From JACMLD01 sp963705285 (GTDB taxonomy: Bacteria; Bacteroidota; Bacteroidia; Chitinophagales; Chitinophagaceae), in the NCBI GenBank assembly GCA_963705285.1, contig OY970066.1, forward strand, positions 3,038,001 to 3,102,000: DNA of 64,000 nucleotides, read 5' to 3'. A program made the position numbers and the translations under genes. Under the pieces are notes generated by a model. It did not search any database, had not been told where the DNA came from, and worked only from the letters and a program-made list of their open reading frames with translations. Positions 18,518 to 28,948 of the stretch are shown in pieces. How positions within the stretch are numbered: the stretch's first letter is position 1; every line of letters starts with the position of its first letter.

Positions 18518-18672
18518 TTAATAATTAAAAATTAAGAATTGAAAATTACAGGTTTGCAGCAAAATAACCATGTATTTACGAGATGGTGATTATTACAGTC
18601 TTAATAGCAATTATTCCTGTACCCTCGACTACTATAAATTTTTAATTATTAATTTTTAATTACTAATTACCC
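18518..18672. repeat. Inverted heptamer arrays inside the giant-gene cluster
   Basis: The 157-bp gap begins with 7-bp units of the form NAATTAA (18518-18548: TAATTAA, TAATTAA, AAATTAA, GAATTGA) and ends with their complements (18640-18672: TTTTAAT, TATTAAT, TTTTAAT, TACTAAT). The two arrays can pair into a long hairpin around about 90 bases of unique sequence, just before the next start codon. It may act on mRNA stability or termination within the unit, or mark an insertion boundary. Confidence 0.6.
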
Positions 18673-18674
18673 AC

Positions 18675-21641
18675 ATGTCTAATCAATACGTTTTTCTTCC
18701 ATGGTTACGGCGCGGTCTGGCCAGTCAGGTAAAGGATGTAGACCCGCTTTCAGGTGCCCCCATTGCCGAACAGCGCTCATCCGTAAACGTGAGTGTGAAG
18801 ATAATGGCAGATGATGTGGAGAAGGGTAGTGTTGAACAACAGGTATCGTTAATGGGGCCGGGAGATATTACCGGTATCAGCAGCACAGCTATTGTAAAAA
18901 CCGATCCCGTGGCCGGCGCAAAAAACTTTGAACCTAACTACCTCCCTTACATAGAATTTTATGAAGAGGATTTCCTCTGGCGGTACAGTCCGGCAAAAGC
19001 AGCAGCCGACCGGCGCTTGCGCCCATGGTTATCATTAATAGTGTTAGAAGAAACCGAATTTGAACGCATTCCGCAAACTACTGAGCCCGGCAACCGGTCA
19101 ATACGCATTGTTGCCAGCCCGTTAAGCAGTGTTTTTCCACCCCCTTCGCAAATATGGGCCTGGGGCCACGTGCAGGTAAATGATGGCAACCTGCTGAATA
19201 CCGATATGGCCACTACAGAAACACGCAATCAGAAAATTGCCGGCTCACTCAATAGCAATCCCAACCTGGGCGTAAGCCGTTTGCTGAGCCAGCGTAAACT
19301 AAAACCTGCCACTACCTATTTCGCATTTGTGGTACCATCATTTGAAAAAGGCCGGGTGGCCGGGTTGGGCGGAAAGAAAGCAGCCATTGACGCTATCAGC
19401 CGGTTTGAACCTTCATGGGGCGGCGCTACGCCAAACGACGGGAGGTACCCGGTATATTATGAATGGAGCTTTCAAACCGGTGCCGAAGATTTTGAAGCAC
19501 TGGCCAAAAAAATAAGCCCGCGCGATCTAACGGGAACGGATGTGGGTAAATTATGGATGGATGCCTCCGATATTAATTATGGCGACAATTTCAACTATAA
19601 AGGCAACCAGGAGCCCGAAAAACCTGAACGCAAAGGCTTTCTGCCTTTTGAAGGCGCATTGCGATTGCCGGGCCCACCGCTTACCAATCTTGCCATGCAG
19701 GGCGGTGCGAATGAAATAGAATTTGTAGATCATTTTGCCAAGTTGGTTAACCTGGGGCTTGAATACAGGCAAAAGCCGGCATCCGATTTACAATGGGGTA
19801 TTGCAGCATTGGGTAATGATCAGGATGATCCGCTGCTGGTACCACCCGTTTACGGCCGCTGGTATGTAAAGCCAGACGGCAACGCTGTACTTGATCCGTC
19901 TGAACACCACAACTGGCTGGAGCAACTTAACCTTGACCCCGGTATGCGCGTAGCAGCGGGTCTTGGCGCAGAAGTGGTAAAAGAACATCAGGAAGAATGG
20001 ATGAGCCGCTCCTGGGAACAATTATCCGATTACCGCAAGCAACTTAATACGCAAATGCACAGGCTTCGTTTTGCCAATGAAGTTACCAAAGCCACTTTCG
20101 TGAAGCATTTTTCAAAAGACGCCGTACTTACCGATGAAAGTGCCAACCGGGTACTGGCGTTTACGCAATCCGTACAAACAGTTATCAAATCAGACCAGGC
20201 AGATATTTCTGTTGCAGCCAAACTGTCTATTTCAAAAACAGACGCTGCATTTGTGCAACCGGTGTACCGCCGAATGACCCGAACAGGCGGACCGGTCATG
20301 AAAAAGTTTCAGACAAAAACTACCTATAACAAACTAATCATGGGTGGCTCAACACAGTTTGTGGTACTGGGGTTTTTTGTAATGGTGAATCCGTTCTATC
20401 AAAACTTTAGTGCCATTATGCTGAGAAGGGTAGAGCCCAATAATTTTACTTTTGTACCGGGCCCCTGGCCCAACGTAGCTATCATGCTGCAGGATCCTAA
20501 CTGGTTTGGAGGGCAACAGGGAATGTTTTTGGCAGACAGGGCCAAGTTTCCGGGTATTGCGCGCGACCTGCTCGTTAATTTATTATCAAAACTTGTACTT
20601 GCCAAACCGCCTTTGTTTGATCTAAAATTACTGGGGCAAAAAGTATTGTCTAAAATTTCACCGGCAGCCAGTTTTAATGCGCAATACCAGGCAATGATTC
20701 CTGCCAACGCACCGCCCGCCATTGCGGCCAGTGAAAACATTTCTCCCAATAGCTTCAATCCGTTTTTTGCTGATCCAACATTTGAGCGGCTGGGAAAATT
20801 AAGACCAGAACTGTTTATTCCCAATCTTGAAAAAATTGACGCCAATTCATTTGTATTGCTGCAGGCCAACAGCGCCTTCATTGAATCTTTTTTGGTGGGT
20901 ATGAACCATGAAATGGGTGCTGAGTTTTTGTGGCGGGGTTTTCCTGCTGACCTCAATGCCACCTTCTTCCGACAGTTCTGGGATGTAAGCGATGCGCCTG
21001 ACAATAGCCAAATGCCCGACAAAAGCGATATTGTGCCTATTCGCCAATGGGATTTTCGTTCACTGGGTTTTAACGGCCCAACTGGCAGTGTGGCCAACCC
21101 CCTCGTATTTGTGATCAAAGCAGAACTGGTAAAGAAGTATCCTAACCTGGTAGTATATGCGCAAAAAGCCGTGTTAACACCGGAAGGTCGCGTGCCCGAC
21201 ACTGCTTCGGCGCCACTGTTACCGCTGTTCTTGTCGAACCTGGGCCCGGATTTTCTGTTTGCCGGTTTTGATCTTACAAAAGAAAAAGTATTGGGCCAGC
21301 CATCAGGCGGGCAGGTAGATAAAGACGGCTGGTATTTTGTAATTGCAGAACGCCCGGGCGAAATGCATTTTGGTCTTGACCAGGATCGTACACCCAATAG
21401 CCCATATGCTACCTGGAATGATCTTGCCTGGACTGATTTGCCCCCCGAACTGGTGTGCATAGATCTGGAACAACATATTCCAACATCGCCGGCTACCCGC
21501 AATGGGCTTGAATGGGGGAAAGGACAAGCAGCCATTACCCCAGACCCGGTAGCCGGTACTGGCGATGCCGCTCAAATGGCTGCCATATTGCAGCAGCGTC
21601 CCGTGCAGATTTTCATACATGCATCACTGTTAGTTAAATAA
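18675..21641 (+). CDS. Uncharacterised 988-aa protein of the giant-gene cluster
   Basis: I cannot assign a function. The protein has no signal peptide or membrane helix. The N-terminus NQYVFLPWLRRGLASQV is followed by LMGPGDITGISSTAIVKT (about 57-74), FEPNYLPYIEFYEEDFLWRY and RLRPWLSLIVLEETEF (about 118-133); these blocks resemble uncharacterised proteins that I recall from other phyla, which is unverified. The middle (about 430-560) is mixed helical; the C-terminal part carries WYFVIAERPGEMHFGLD near 890 and ends PVQIFIHASLLVK. It is preceded by an inverted heptamer hairpin and followed after 34 bp by the 1791-aa gene, so it is translated as part of the same run. Confidence 0.7.
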   Translation: MSNQYVFLPWLRRGLASQVKDVDPLSGAPIAEQRSSVNVSVKIMADDVEKGSVEQQVSLMGPGDITGISSTAIVKTDPVAGAKNFEPNYLPYIEFYEEDFLWRYSPAKAAADRRLRPWLSLIVLEETEFERIPQTTEPGNRSIRIVASPLSSVFPPPSQIWAWGHVQVNDGNLLNTDMATTETRNQKIAGSLNSNPNLGVSRLLSQRKLKPATTYFAFVVPSFEKGRVAGLGGKKAAIDAISRFEPSWGGATPNDGRYPVYYEWSFQTGAEDFEALAKKISPRDLTGTDVGKLWMDASDINYGDNFNYKGNQEPEKPERKGFLPFEGALRLPGPPLTNLAMQGGANEIEFVDHFAKLVNLGLEYRQKPASDLQWGIAALGNDQDDPLLVPPVYGRWYVKPDGNAVLDPSEHHNWLEQLNLDPGMRVAAGLGAEVVKEHQEEWMSRSWEQLSDYRKQLNTQMHRLRFANEVTKATFVKHFSKDAVLTDESANRVLAFTQSVQTVIKSDQADISVAAKLSISKTDAAFVQPVYRRMTRTGGPVMKKFQTKTTYNKLIMGGSTQFVVLGFFVMVNPFYQNFSAIMLRRVEPNNFTFVPGPWPNVAIMLQDPNWFGGQQGMFLADRAKFPGIARDLLVNLLSKLVLAKPPLFDLKLLGQKVLSKISPAASFNAQYQAMIPANAPPAIAASENISPNSFNPFFADPTFERLGKLRPELFIPNLEKIDANSFVLLQANSAFIESFLVGMNHEMGAEFLWRGFPADLNATFFRQFWDVSDAPDNSQMPDKSDIVPIRQWDFRSLGFNGPTGSVANPLVFVIKAELVKKYPNLVVYAQKAVLTPEGRVPDTASAPLLPLFLSNLGPDFLFAGFDLTKEKVLGQPSGGQVDKDGWYFVIAERPGEMHFGLDQDRTPNSPYATWNDLAWTDLPPELVCIDLEQHIPTSPATRNGLEWGKGQAAITPDPVAGTGDAAQMAAILQQRPVQIFIHASLLVK

Positions 21642-21675
21642 TAGGGCCCCAACAGCCCTTCAAAATATAAGTACC

Positions 21676-24600
21676 ATGGCTGAGTTTACAGATCGTCAGA
21701 AAAAATACACGGATGCTAAGAAGACGTTTGAAGTAGCGTCAAAAGAACATTACCTGGCCCGCCAGCAGCTAATCATTGTTGAACAACAGATTAATGATTT
21801 TCTGAAACATAAATTGCTGGCCCAATTACCTGCTAATAATGCATTGGCCAAACAGCGTATTAGTGCGGTAAAGTCTTTAACTGACAGCCAGGCCAAACTT
21901 CTTATTGCGCAAAAAGCGCTTACAGCAGCCCGTGAGGATTTATCATCATTGGGTGCTGCCAGCCAAACAATGGCAAACCTGAATGATGGCATTCCTGTTT
22001 TACTGATACCGCTTAAATTACAAACAAGATTCCTGACCATTAAACATATCGCCCGAAATATACCCGATGAATTGCTGGTAGACATCAATAAAATAAGTCC
22101 CGCGCACAGGGAAATGGTCACATCTGTTTTCGGCAATCTGAAGCCTTCGGTCGATCCGTTGCAGGGTATCAGTTCGCAGGCGGCTATGCTGTCGAGCAGT
22201 GTTAGCCCGGTGGCAACAACATTGATAAATGTATTGAACCAGGATCCATCTTCACGTACCGGCAAAAAGCGCTGGCAGAAAACAGAGGACAGCAAACAAC
22301 TGTGCGTTCGCATTTTTCCGGACGATATTTATTTGCAAACCCATGAGACAGCCATCACCACTGCTGAGCAAACAGCCGCAAAAACATTCTGGCAACGGAT
22401 GTGGGATGCCGAACGCACTTTCCGGAAAGAGGCAGCCACTCCTGCGGCAATTGCCACCAGGAAAGAACAGCAACTGGCAGCATGGAAACAACTACGTTTT
22501 GAATGTTTATCGCACCGCGCCAGCTGGCTGGTGCGTATCATGCGGCCTGCGGGCTACCCGGATGGATTTTCAAATGATTTGGTAACCATACCTGCTAACA
22601 AATTTCCTGGGGTAGAAATCAAATCAGACAGCTGGACGATTGCCCCTGTTACAGAATTGTTGCCTGAACAATTTACCCTGAAAGTGTTTTTTAAAAACCC
22701 TGATCTACCGCCAAGAGAAATTACCGGCCTGCCCATTCCGGATTATGTGCAGATGGGCTTTGACCCTGATGAAAAAGAACTGGATTCTTTTTCCGAAAAA
22801 CAACAAACGCTTGAGTTGCCAAAAGGCATTCGCTGGCTTACCGATTTGGAAGAGGCCGAGAAATGCGGCATGGCCATCCGCATGCCGCTGAGTATGAATG
22901 AATTTAATTCAGGTATTGCAAAACTGGTGGTATTGGGTGTAAAAACAGGATCAGATGCCAATGAGGGCGGCCGCCTGGTTACCCGCTTATTCGACAATCA
23001 CCATTATCGCCCGGATGGCATGGCGTTTTTGCCACAGGGTACTGCCACTAATAATTTGCCGGGCAGACCGGCTGGTTTTAGCAACGCAGGTCTTTCTGAT
23101 GAAGCCACATTTAATCTTGAATTTCCGGTTACACTGCCAGACCCGTTATCAGACAGCCGGCGTTTTGTTACCGCGCTTGGGCTTGATGCCGGCACGTTCA
23201 ACGGCATCTTTGATAATGAAATCAGGGATGCAGAAGAGGCATTGCAAATCAATAAAGCGCTTTGGCCAGGCACCATGGGTTATTACCTTGATAACCTGAT
23301 GCGCCCTAATCTAACGGATACGGACATAGCCTTTACAAAGAATTTTTTTCAACGGTATGTTACCGCGCGTGGACTGCTGCCTTCATTCCGCGTGGGCAAA
23401 CAACCCTACGGCATTGTACCTGCCACGGCCTGGCAATCATGGCAACCGGCCGCCGGCGCCAGCGCTGAAGAAATGCGGCTGGTGGCATTCCTGAAAAAAA
23501 TGGATGCGCAATGGACTTCGCTGACTGGCGCAGTAAAAACAATGAAAAAAGTATTTGAAAATACCGATGAACAAACCATGAAAAGGGAATTCAGGGAATT
23601 GCTGGCCGTGCAGGCCAGTTCTACCCGGTATTTCAGGCGACTGGTGGCCGGCGAATATTTATTATGGAATACCAATAACCGAAACAATCCACCAGGAGTT
23701 GAAAAAGCAGGCATACTTACTAATCCGGCCAAATACAAAACCATACTGGAAGGAGCTGGCGGATGGAATGCGCCTGTAAACCCGCGCCCGCGCATACTGG
23801 GCAAATTCATGGATGATGAAAACTACAAACTCACAGATACAGCACCGGAAGATGCAGGCGTTGAAACACCATTGATGCCCAATGGCAAAAATTACCTGGG
23901 TATGTTGCTGGATGCTACAACGGAGCAACTCAAGTCCAATGTATGGGGAGAAGATTTTGGCAAATTTGTTAGTCAGCGTTCCTCACGGCTGGTATTTTAC
24001 ATGGCACGGTTTGCTTACTTACAGGAATGGATAAACGCAGCAACGGCGGTTATAAAGAAAGAAAAACCAGTATTGAGCCCGTTTGCACGCCTTGATTTTG
24101 AGATGGAGTATGTATTTGGCGACAAAACGCCCTCCAGTGAACACAAACTTTTTTTAGCCGCCACGGGCACGGCCGGTACATTTGAAACAAGAAAAAACAA
24201 GTGGGCTTTTTTTGAAGAAATACTTGCCAACGGAAAACGCGCAGATGAAACCATTGCGCAGCAATTAAAGAATGCGCTTACTGCCAATGATCCGTTGAAT
24301 GCTTTACAAGAGGTAAAAGCGGCTTTGACTGCTTTATCTGATATACCGGTACACCGCCTTGAAAGATTGTTTAGCGAACACATTGATACCTGTAGCTTCA
24401 GGCTGGATGCATGGTTGCAGGGGCTGGTGCTTTCTAGGCTGGAGGCTAACAGAATAAAGCCTGGTCAGGAGAAGGGTATTTATATTGGCGCTTATGGCTA
24501 CCTGGAAAACCTGGTGCCGTCCACAGATCCGTGGATACAGGTTAAGGAAATTGCCAACCCGCAGGTAGTAGATACAGCCGTTGCGGGTAACCAGCAGGTG

Positions 24601-27051
24601 GTGATGCCGGTTTATGATTTCTCTTTCTATACACCTCAGCAACTGGCAACTGTTAAAAAAATGATGTTTGTTTACCTGGGAAGCGATGCCACTACTTTTC
24701 TCAGCCAGGATGCCAATACCAAGCAGATCATTCAACTGCAACTATCCGGCGCCGTTAGTAATGGTGGATTTATATTAACACCTTCCCTGGAACACGCCGC
24801 CACGGCATCTATACTGCGCGCCGGTTATGAACACCATGCTTTGTCACAGGGCCCGGAATCTACCACACTCGCCGTGAATATTGATGCCACGCGTACCGGC
24901 CTGGCAATGGACATGATGAAGGCGGTGAATGCAGGTCATTCGCTCAATGAACAACTGGGTTATTTTATAGAAAGAAAAATGTACGATGGCACCGTGCTGG
25001 CGCAATTTGTACCCGCCTTGCGTGCGGCTTTTCCGCTGCATATTGAACGCAACGAATGGGATGATGACCAGAAAATAAATGAAGCAGATAAAGTTAGTAA
25101 CCTGGCACTGGTTACAGATGGGCTGGCGATTGTAAACAAAAACCAGCAACCGCAAACCGCGCCAACATGGAATGATAAACTCACCGCTATTTTTGGTGCC
25201 GATCAAAATGCAAAAATTGAATTTGGTAAAATTGTAGACCAGGCAAAAGATCAGTTTGATGCCATCGGCGATATTGTGCTGGCAGAGAGCGTTTTTCAAA
25301 TGGTGAAGGGCAGCCCGGAACGGGCGGCCGCGGCGTTGCGCATAACAAGTGATGCGTCAGATATCATTCTTCCGGAAGTAACGCAAGTGCCATCCGAAAC
25401 CCGTTTGGTTACCCACCGTATGGGCTTTGTGTTAAACGCCACGGGTAATTTGGAAAAAGCGTGGCCGGCAACAGATACAACGGTGTCGGTATTTGCGCGC
25501 ATGTCTCCCGCGCTCAACCGCTGGCTGGCAGACCAATTACCTGCGCCTGATAAAATTGTGGTAAAAGTATTTTTTCCTGATAAGCCAGCTGTTAAAGTAA
25601 ACCTGAAGACGATTGGGCTGCAGCCTATCGACTTTTATTACCTGCTCCAAAAAACCGGCGGCCGCCCACAGGAAAGCCTGCTGGCCTGGTTGTTTGCAGC
25701 GGCTGCAAGAAAACAGGCAGGTATGGGCGAAGCTATTTTTGCAGAGGTATCGTTTAAGCGTGAAACAGGTTTTGGGGCGGCAGAGTTTGCTGTAAGGGAA
25801 CTGATGCCACTAATTAAAAGCATTGGATGGCTACTGGAAAAAAGCCGACCGATGCGGCCAGCCGACTGGCAGTTGCCCAGTGCATTGCCGGCAGATGCAC
25901 CCGCCTATGATAATACCCATCTCCGGGATGTCTGTGAAGCATTTGCAGGCGATGCAGCAGCCAGTCCGGTTCCCGTTTTCCTAAAGAAACTCAATACCGC
26001 ATGCAAAGCGCTTGAAGACAATATGCCTGCAGGTTTTGTCTCTGTAGCATCGGCTATGGCGTACAGTGAATTGTTGCACCTGGTACCACAGGCTTTTACT
26101 CTAGGCTTTTGGGACGCCACGCCCCGGTGTCCCGACGTATGCAATCCCATAAATGCAAAACTGCTGCTGGATCATGCCAGCCAGGTTGCTGAAGGATTAA
26201 CAAAGCGGTTGCAGATGGCCGGTAGTTTGCTCAGTGCTGTAGCCGCACAGCCTGCCACAACAGCCAGCGATAAGATATTTGATGACCTGGTTGCCGTGGC
26301 ACGTGTATTTGCAGGAGAGGATTTTTTAGTGTTGCCCGCATTTCATGTGCCCAAACCTGCGGAGATCAAAGCAACGCTTGCCAATAAAGCCCTCACCACA
26401 GGCTTGAAAGAGTTTGAAACGGAAGAATGGTTGCAGGGGTTGTCAATGGTGCATGAAAATGTCAGAAACTACCAATTGTTATTCAATCTTCGCGAGGTGT
26501 GCAATGCGCCTGCCACCGCACGCCGCTTAAGAATATTACAACTGCCTTTTGTTGCCGGTGCTGCCAATGCATGGGTAGGAGGCATTTTTCCACCCGGGTT
26601 TACGCCCCCGCCGGCAGCTACCTCCATGGCTTTTGAGTTCTCTGCCAATTTTGTACCTGCACAATTGATAGCTGGTATAGTAATAGACGATTGGCGCGAA
26701 AAAATTCCGTTGCCGGCTGTAACCGCGGGCGCGGCCATCCATTACAATGAAGCAGACAGCGAAGCACCACAATGTTTGTTGCTGGCAGTAGCGCCAGAAC
26801 AGAAAGGTGCATGGGATTGGAATATGTTGCTGAATACAGTGCTAGAGACCATGACCATGGCCAAGAAAAGGGCAGTAGATACGGAGATATTGCAGACCAC
26901 CTGGCTGAACCAGTTTTTGCCGGCTGTTATCAATCCTATTGATGCAAAAAACAATACGCCCAACAACGATTTTAAATGGTGCGGCCCCGCTATCAAAACC
27001 CTTCCAACTGTTGATATGGGTGGGTTGGGACATTTCTTTACCAAGCTTTGA
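21676..27051 (+). CDS. Uncharacterised 1791-aa protein of the giant-gene cluster
   Basis: The largest gene of the window; function unknown. Residues 1-105 are helical and heptad-like (probable coiled coil, rich in Lys, Gln, Ala). Around 215-300 lies CVRIFPDDIYLQTHE, then an alpha-helical stretch with FWQRMWDAERTF and SHRASWLVRIMRP. QPYGIVPATAWQSW occurs near 576. The remaining sequence alternates helical and beta segments with no known catalytic motif, no signal peptide and no membrane span. It follows the 988-aa gene by 34 bp and precedes the 598-aa gene by 22 bp. Its size and coiled coil suggest a structural or scaffold role in an assembly; that is inference only. Confidence 0.7.
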   Translation: MAEFTDRQKKYTDAKKTFEVASKEHYLARQQLIIVEQQINDFLKHKLLAQLPANNALAKQRISAVKSLTDSQAKLLIAQKALTAAREDLSSLGAASQTMANLNDGIPVLLIPLKLQTRFLTIKHIARNIPDELLVDINKISPAHREMVTSVFGNLKPSVDPLQGISSQAAMLSSSVSPVATTLINVLNQDPSSRTGKKRWQKTEDSKQLCVRIFPDDIYLQTHETAITTAEQTAAKTFWQRMWDAERTFRKEAATPAAIATRKEQQLAAWKQLRFECLSHRASWLVRIMRPAGYPDGFSNDLVTIPANKFPGVEIKSDSWTIAPVTELLPEQFTLKVFFKNPDLPPREITGLPIPDYVQMGFDPDEKELDSFSEKQQTLELPKGIRWLTDLEEAEKCGMAIRMPLSMNEFNSGIAKLVVLGVKTGSDANEGGRLVTRLFDNHHYRPDGMAFLPQGTATNNLPGRPAGFSNAGLSDEATFNLEFPVTLPDPLSDSRRFVTALGLDAGTFNGIFDNEIRDAEEALQINKALWPGTMGYYLDNLMRPNLTDTDIAFTKNFFQRYVTARGLLPSFRVGKQPYGIVPATAWQSWQPAAGASAEEMRLVAFLKKMDAQWTSLTGAVKTMKKVFENTDEQTMKREFRELLAVQASSTRYFRRLVAGEYLLWNTNNRNNPPGVEKAGILTNPAKYKTILEGAGGWNAPVNPRPRILGKFMDDENYKLTDTAPEDAGVETPLMPNGKNYLGMLLDATTEQLKSNVWGEDFGKFVSQRSSRLVFYMARFAYLQEWINAATAVIKKEKPVLSPFARLDFEMEYVFGDKTPSSEHKLFLAATGTAGTFETRKNKWAFFEEILANGKRADETIAQQLKNALTANDPLNALQEVKAALTALSDIPVHRLERLFSEHIDTCSFRLDAWLQGLVLSRLEANRIKPGQEKGIYIGAYGYLENLVPSTDPWIQVKEIANPQVVDTAVAGNQQVVMPVYDFSFYTPQQLATVKKMMFVYLGSDATTFLSQDANTKQIIQLQLSGAVSNGGFILTPSLEHAATASILRAGYEHHALSQGPESTTLAVNIDATRTGLAMDMMKAVNAGHSLNEQLGYFIERKMYDGTVLAQFVPALRAAFPLHIERNEWDDDQKINEADKVSNLALVTDGLAIVNKNQQPQTAPTWNDKLTAIFGADQNAKIEFGKIVDQAKDQFDAIGDIVLAESVFQMVKGSPERAAAALRITSDASDIILPEVTQVPSETRLVTHRMGFVLNATGNLEKAWPATDTTVSVFARMSPALNRWLADQLPAPDKIVVKVFFPDKPAVKVNLKTIGLQPIDFYYLLQKTGGRPQESLLAWLFAAAARKQAGMGEAIFAEVSFKRETGFGAAEFAVRELMPLIKSIGWLLEKSRPMRPADWQLPSALPADAPAYDNTHLRDVCEAFAGDAAASPVPVFLKKLNTACKALEDNMPAGFVSVASAMAYSELLHLVPQAFTLGFWDATPRCPDVCNPINAKLLLDHASQVAEGLTKRLQMAGSLLSAVAAQPATTASDKIFDDLVAVARVFAGEDFLVLPAFHVPKPAEIKATLANKALTTGLKEFETEEWLQGLSMVHENVRNYQLLFNLREVCNAPATARRLRILQLPFVAGAANAWVGGIFPPGFTPPPAATSMAFEFSANFVPAQLIAGIVIDDWREKIPLPAVTAGAAIHYNEADSEAPQCLLLAVAPEQKGAWDWNMLLNTVLETMTMAKKRAVDTEILQTTWLNQFLPAVINPIDAKNNTPNNDFKWCGPAIKTLPTVDMGGLGHFFTKL

Positions 27052-27073
27052 CAGCAGTATAAACTGACACGAT

Positions 27074-28870
27074 ATGGAAGAATCTATTTTAATGTGGAAC
27101 CGGCTCGAAGGCTCTATGCGAAACGAAAACCAGCTCGACAATGCGCTGCGGTTTGAAATACGCGATGCATTGTGGATGCTTACGCGTCAGTGGCAGTTTG
27201 GTGAACTGGATGGCGAAGACGCCGCTACCGCAGCCTTTGTACAAGTAAGCGGTCAGCAATCGCCTGTAAAAGGAGTAGGCGGCGCCGGCCAGCCGGTTCA
27301 ACCATTCGATTTTAGCAACAGCCCATTGGAACTGCCGCTGGAGCGGGAAGTGTTTGTACCAGATATAGCAGACCGGCTGGAAATGGGCCGACATTGGGAA
27401 CGGATGCTTAGAAAACGTTTGCCTGCAGCGCCGGCCAAAACCGCTATACAGAAATTCAGAACCAATATAAAATTTCAGTTCAACACACCACTACCGGCCG
27501 AGCCTAACCGCGAAGATCGCTTTCAGCATGCACAACATTTTGCCGACGAAAACCGGCTGATGATGATTGAATCGCTGGCAGGTGGCCGTGCCCTGGACGG
27601 CTATGCGTTACTGCGCGAACTGCAGGGCGGTAAAGCTGCTTCGGTTTTTTTACCACAGTCTGATGCAGCAGTAAACGCCGCGGGCAAAGAATTCCTGCAG
27701 TGGTTTGAGAAAGTGTACGGACAAACCACCAGCGCCAAAAATACCTGGCACGCGCAACACCTGGAGTACCAGCCACAATTGGCATTTCATGATACTAACG
27801 GAAATACGCAAACGCTTCGCAAAGAAGAATACTATGGAGACGGTATAAAATGGCACGGCTTTGCGCCAAAGCCGGTTTGGGATGAACAAAACCCGCCGAC
27901 ACTGCCTGTAAACATGCCTGCAAGCACCACAGAAACAGTGATTCCTTCGGGTGTGCGTTTCCGTGGGATGCCGTCTAAACGACTTTGGGAGATGGAAGAC
28001 AGCCAGGTAGATTTTGGATCCATCCGCGCAGCGTCCACAGAATTGAGCAAAATGTTGTTTGCAGAATTTGGCCTGGTGTATGGAAACGACTGGCTGGTGG
28101 CGCCGGTACAATTTAACTGTGGTAGTTTATGCAGGATAGCCACCATGGTAGTGACCGACATTTTTGGTAAAGCCACCGTGCTAAAAGAGATCGAGCCAGA
28201 TAAAAACTGGGCCTTCTTTCAAACGCAGGGCGCGCCAAATGACAAGCGTTGGTTGTTTCTTGCCAATGATGCAGGTGTTACCGAAGAAAGTAAACCCATA
28301 GAAAAAATTTCTTTTCTGCGCGATGAAATGGCCAATATGGTTTGGGGCGTGGAAGAGATTATCAGTAATCCGTTTGGTGGCGGACGTGATGGCGAAACAC
28401 TTGCCAAACAAACCGCTCAACTGATCAATACCGTTATTGAACCTCCGCCACCGGCCACATCGGGTAAGTTGTCGTCGGAAGGATGGGTGTATAAGGCAGG
28501 TACCATGATGGCCGAGAACCGAATTCCTTTTATACCAGTGGCCACCACCAACTCACAGGCACAGGTATTGGGCAAGAGAACGGTGGTGCTGCAAAGAGCT
28601 GCCACACCGCGGGTAGCCGATGGATTTACACCGGTGCGCATTCGGCCGCGTACACGCTTATTGGGTTATAACGGCAAACCCGAAAATGAAAAGCCTGATC
28701 CGCTGTTTATTTTTGAAGAGGAAGTGCCACGCACCGGTATGGAATTAAGCCTTATCTGGAAACGCGCACGCTGGCTCAACGGACAAACATTTACGTGGCT
28801 GGCCCGTAAAAAGAAAGTAGGCAAAGGAGAGATTGATGCCAACTTCCGGTTTGACACGCTAAAGAAATAG
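27074..28870 (+). CDS. Uncharacterised 598-aa protein of the giant-gene cluster
   Basis: Last gene of the run, function unknown. The N-terminal block MWNRLEGSMR is followed by ALRFEIRDALWMLTRQWQFG and ELDGEDAATAAFVQV (about 25-60), a combination that seems family-defining. The C-terminal part has RIRPRTRLLGYNGKPENEKP and ends with a basic tail, WLARKKKVGKGEIDANFRFD. No signal peptide or membrane helix is present. It begins 22 bp after the 1791-aa gene. A convergent minus-strand gene follows after 78 bp, so the unit ends here; no strong intrinsic terminator is visible in that gap. Confidence 0.7.
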   Translation: MEESILMWNRLEGSMRNENQLDNALRFEIRDALWMLTRQWQFGELDGEDAATAAFVQVSGQQSPVKGVGGAGQPVQPFDFSNSPLELPLEREVFVPDIADRLEMGRHWERMLRKRLPAAPAKTAIQKFRTNIKFQFNTPLPAEPNREDRFQHAQHFADENRLMMIESLAGGRALDGYALLRELQGGKAASVFLPQSDAAVNAAGKEFLQWFEKVYGQTTSAKNTWHAQHLEYQPQLAFHDTNGNTQTLRKEEYYGDGIKWHGFAPKPVWDEQNPPTLPVNMPASTTETVIPSGVRFRGMPSKRLWEMEDSQVDFGSIRAASTELSKMLFAEFGLVYGNDWLVAPVQFNCGSLCRIATMVVTDIFGKATVLKEIEPDKNWAFFQTQGAPNDKRWLFLANDAGVTEESKPIEKISFLRDEMANMVWGVEEIISNPFGGGRDGETLAKQTAQLINTVIEPPPPATSGKLSSEGWVYKAGTMMAENRIPFIPVATTNSQAQVLGKRTVVLQRAATPRVADGFTPVRIRPRTRLLGYNGKPENEKPDPLFIFEEEVPRTGMELSLIWKRARWLNGQTFTWLARKKKVGKGEIDANFRFDTLKK

Positions 28871-28948
28871 GGGTTGGGTTGTTTATTATTAGTAATAACG
28901 ATGCCATTCCAAAAGAATAGCATGTTTTGATGTACGCGGTGCTGCAGT

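Noticed and set aside
20399..21535. A 378-aa reading frame on the minus strand opposite the 988-aa gene
   Set aside because: It lies fully antisense to a gene of the cluster and is rich in Ser, Gly and Arg as expected from a shadow frame.
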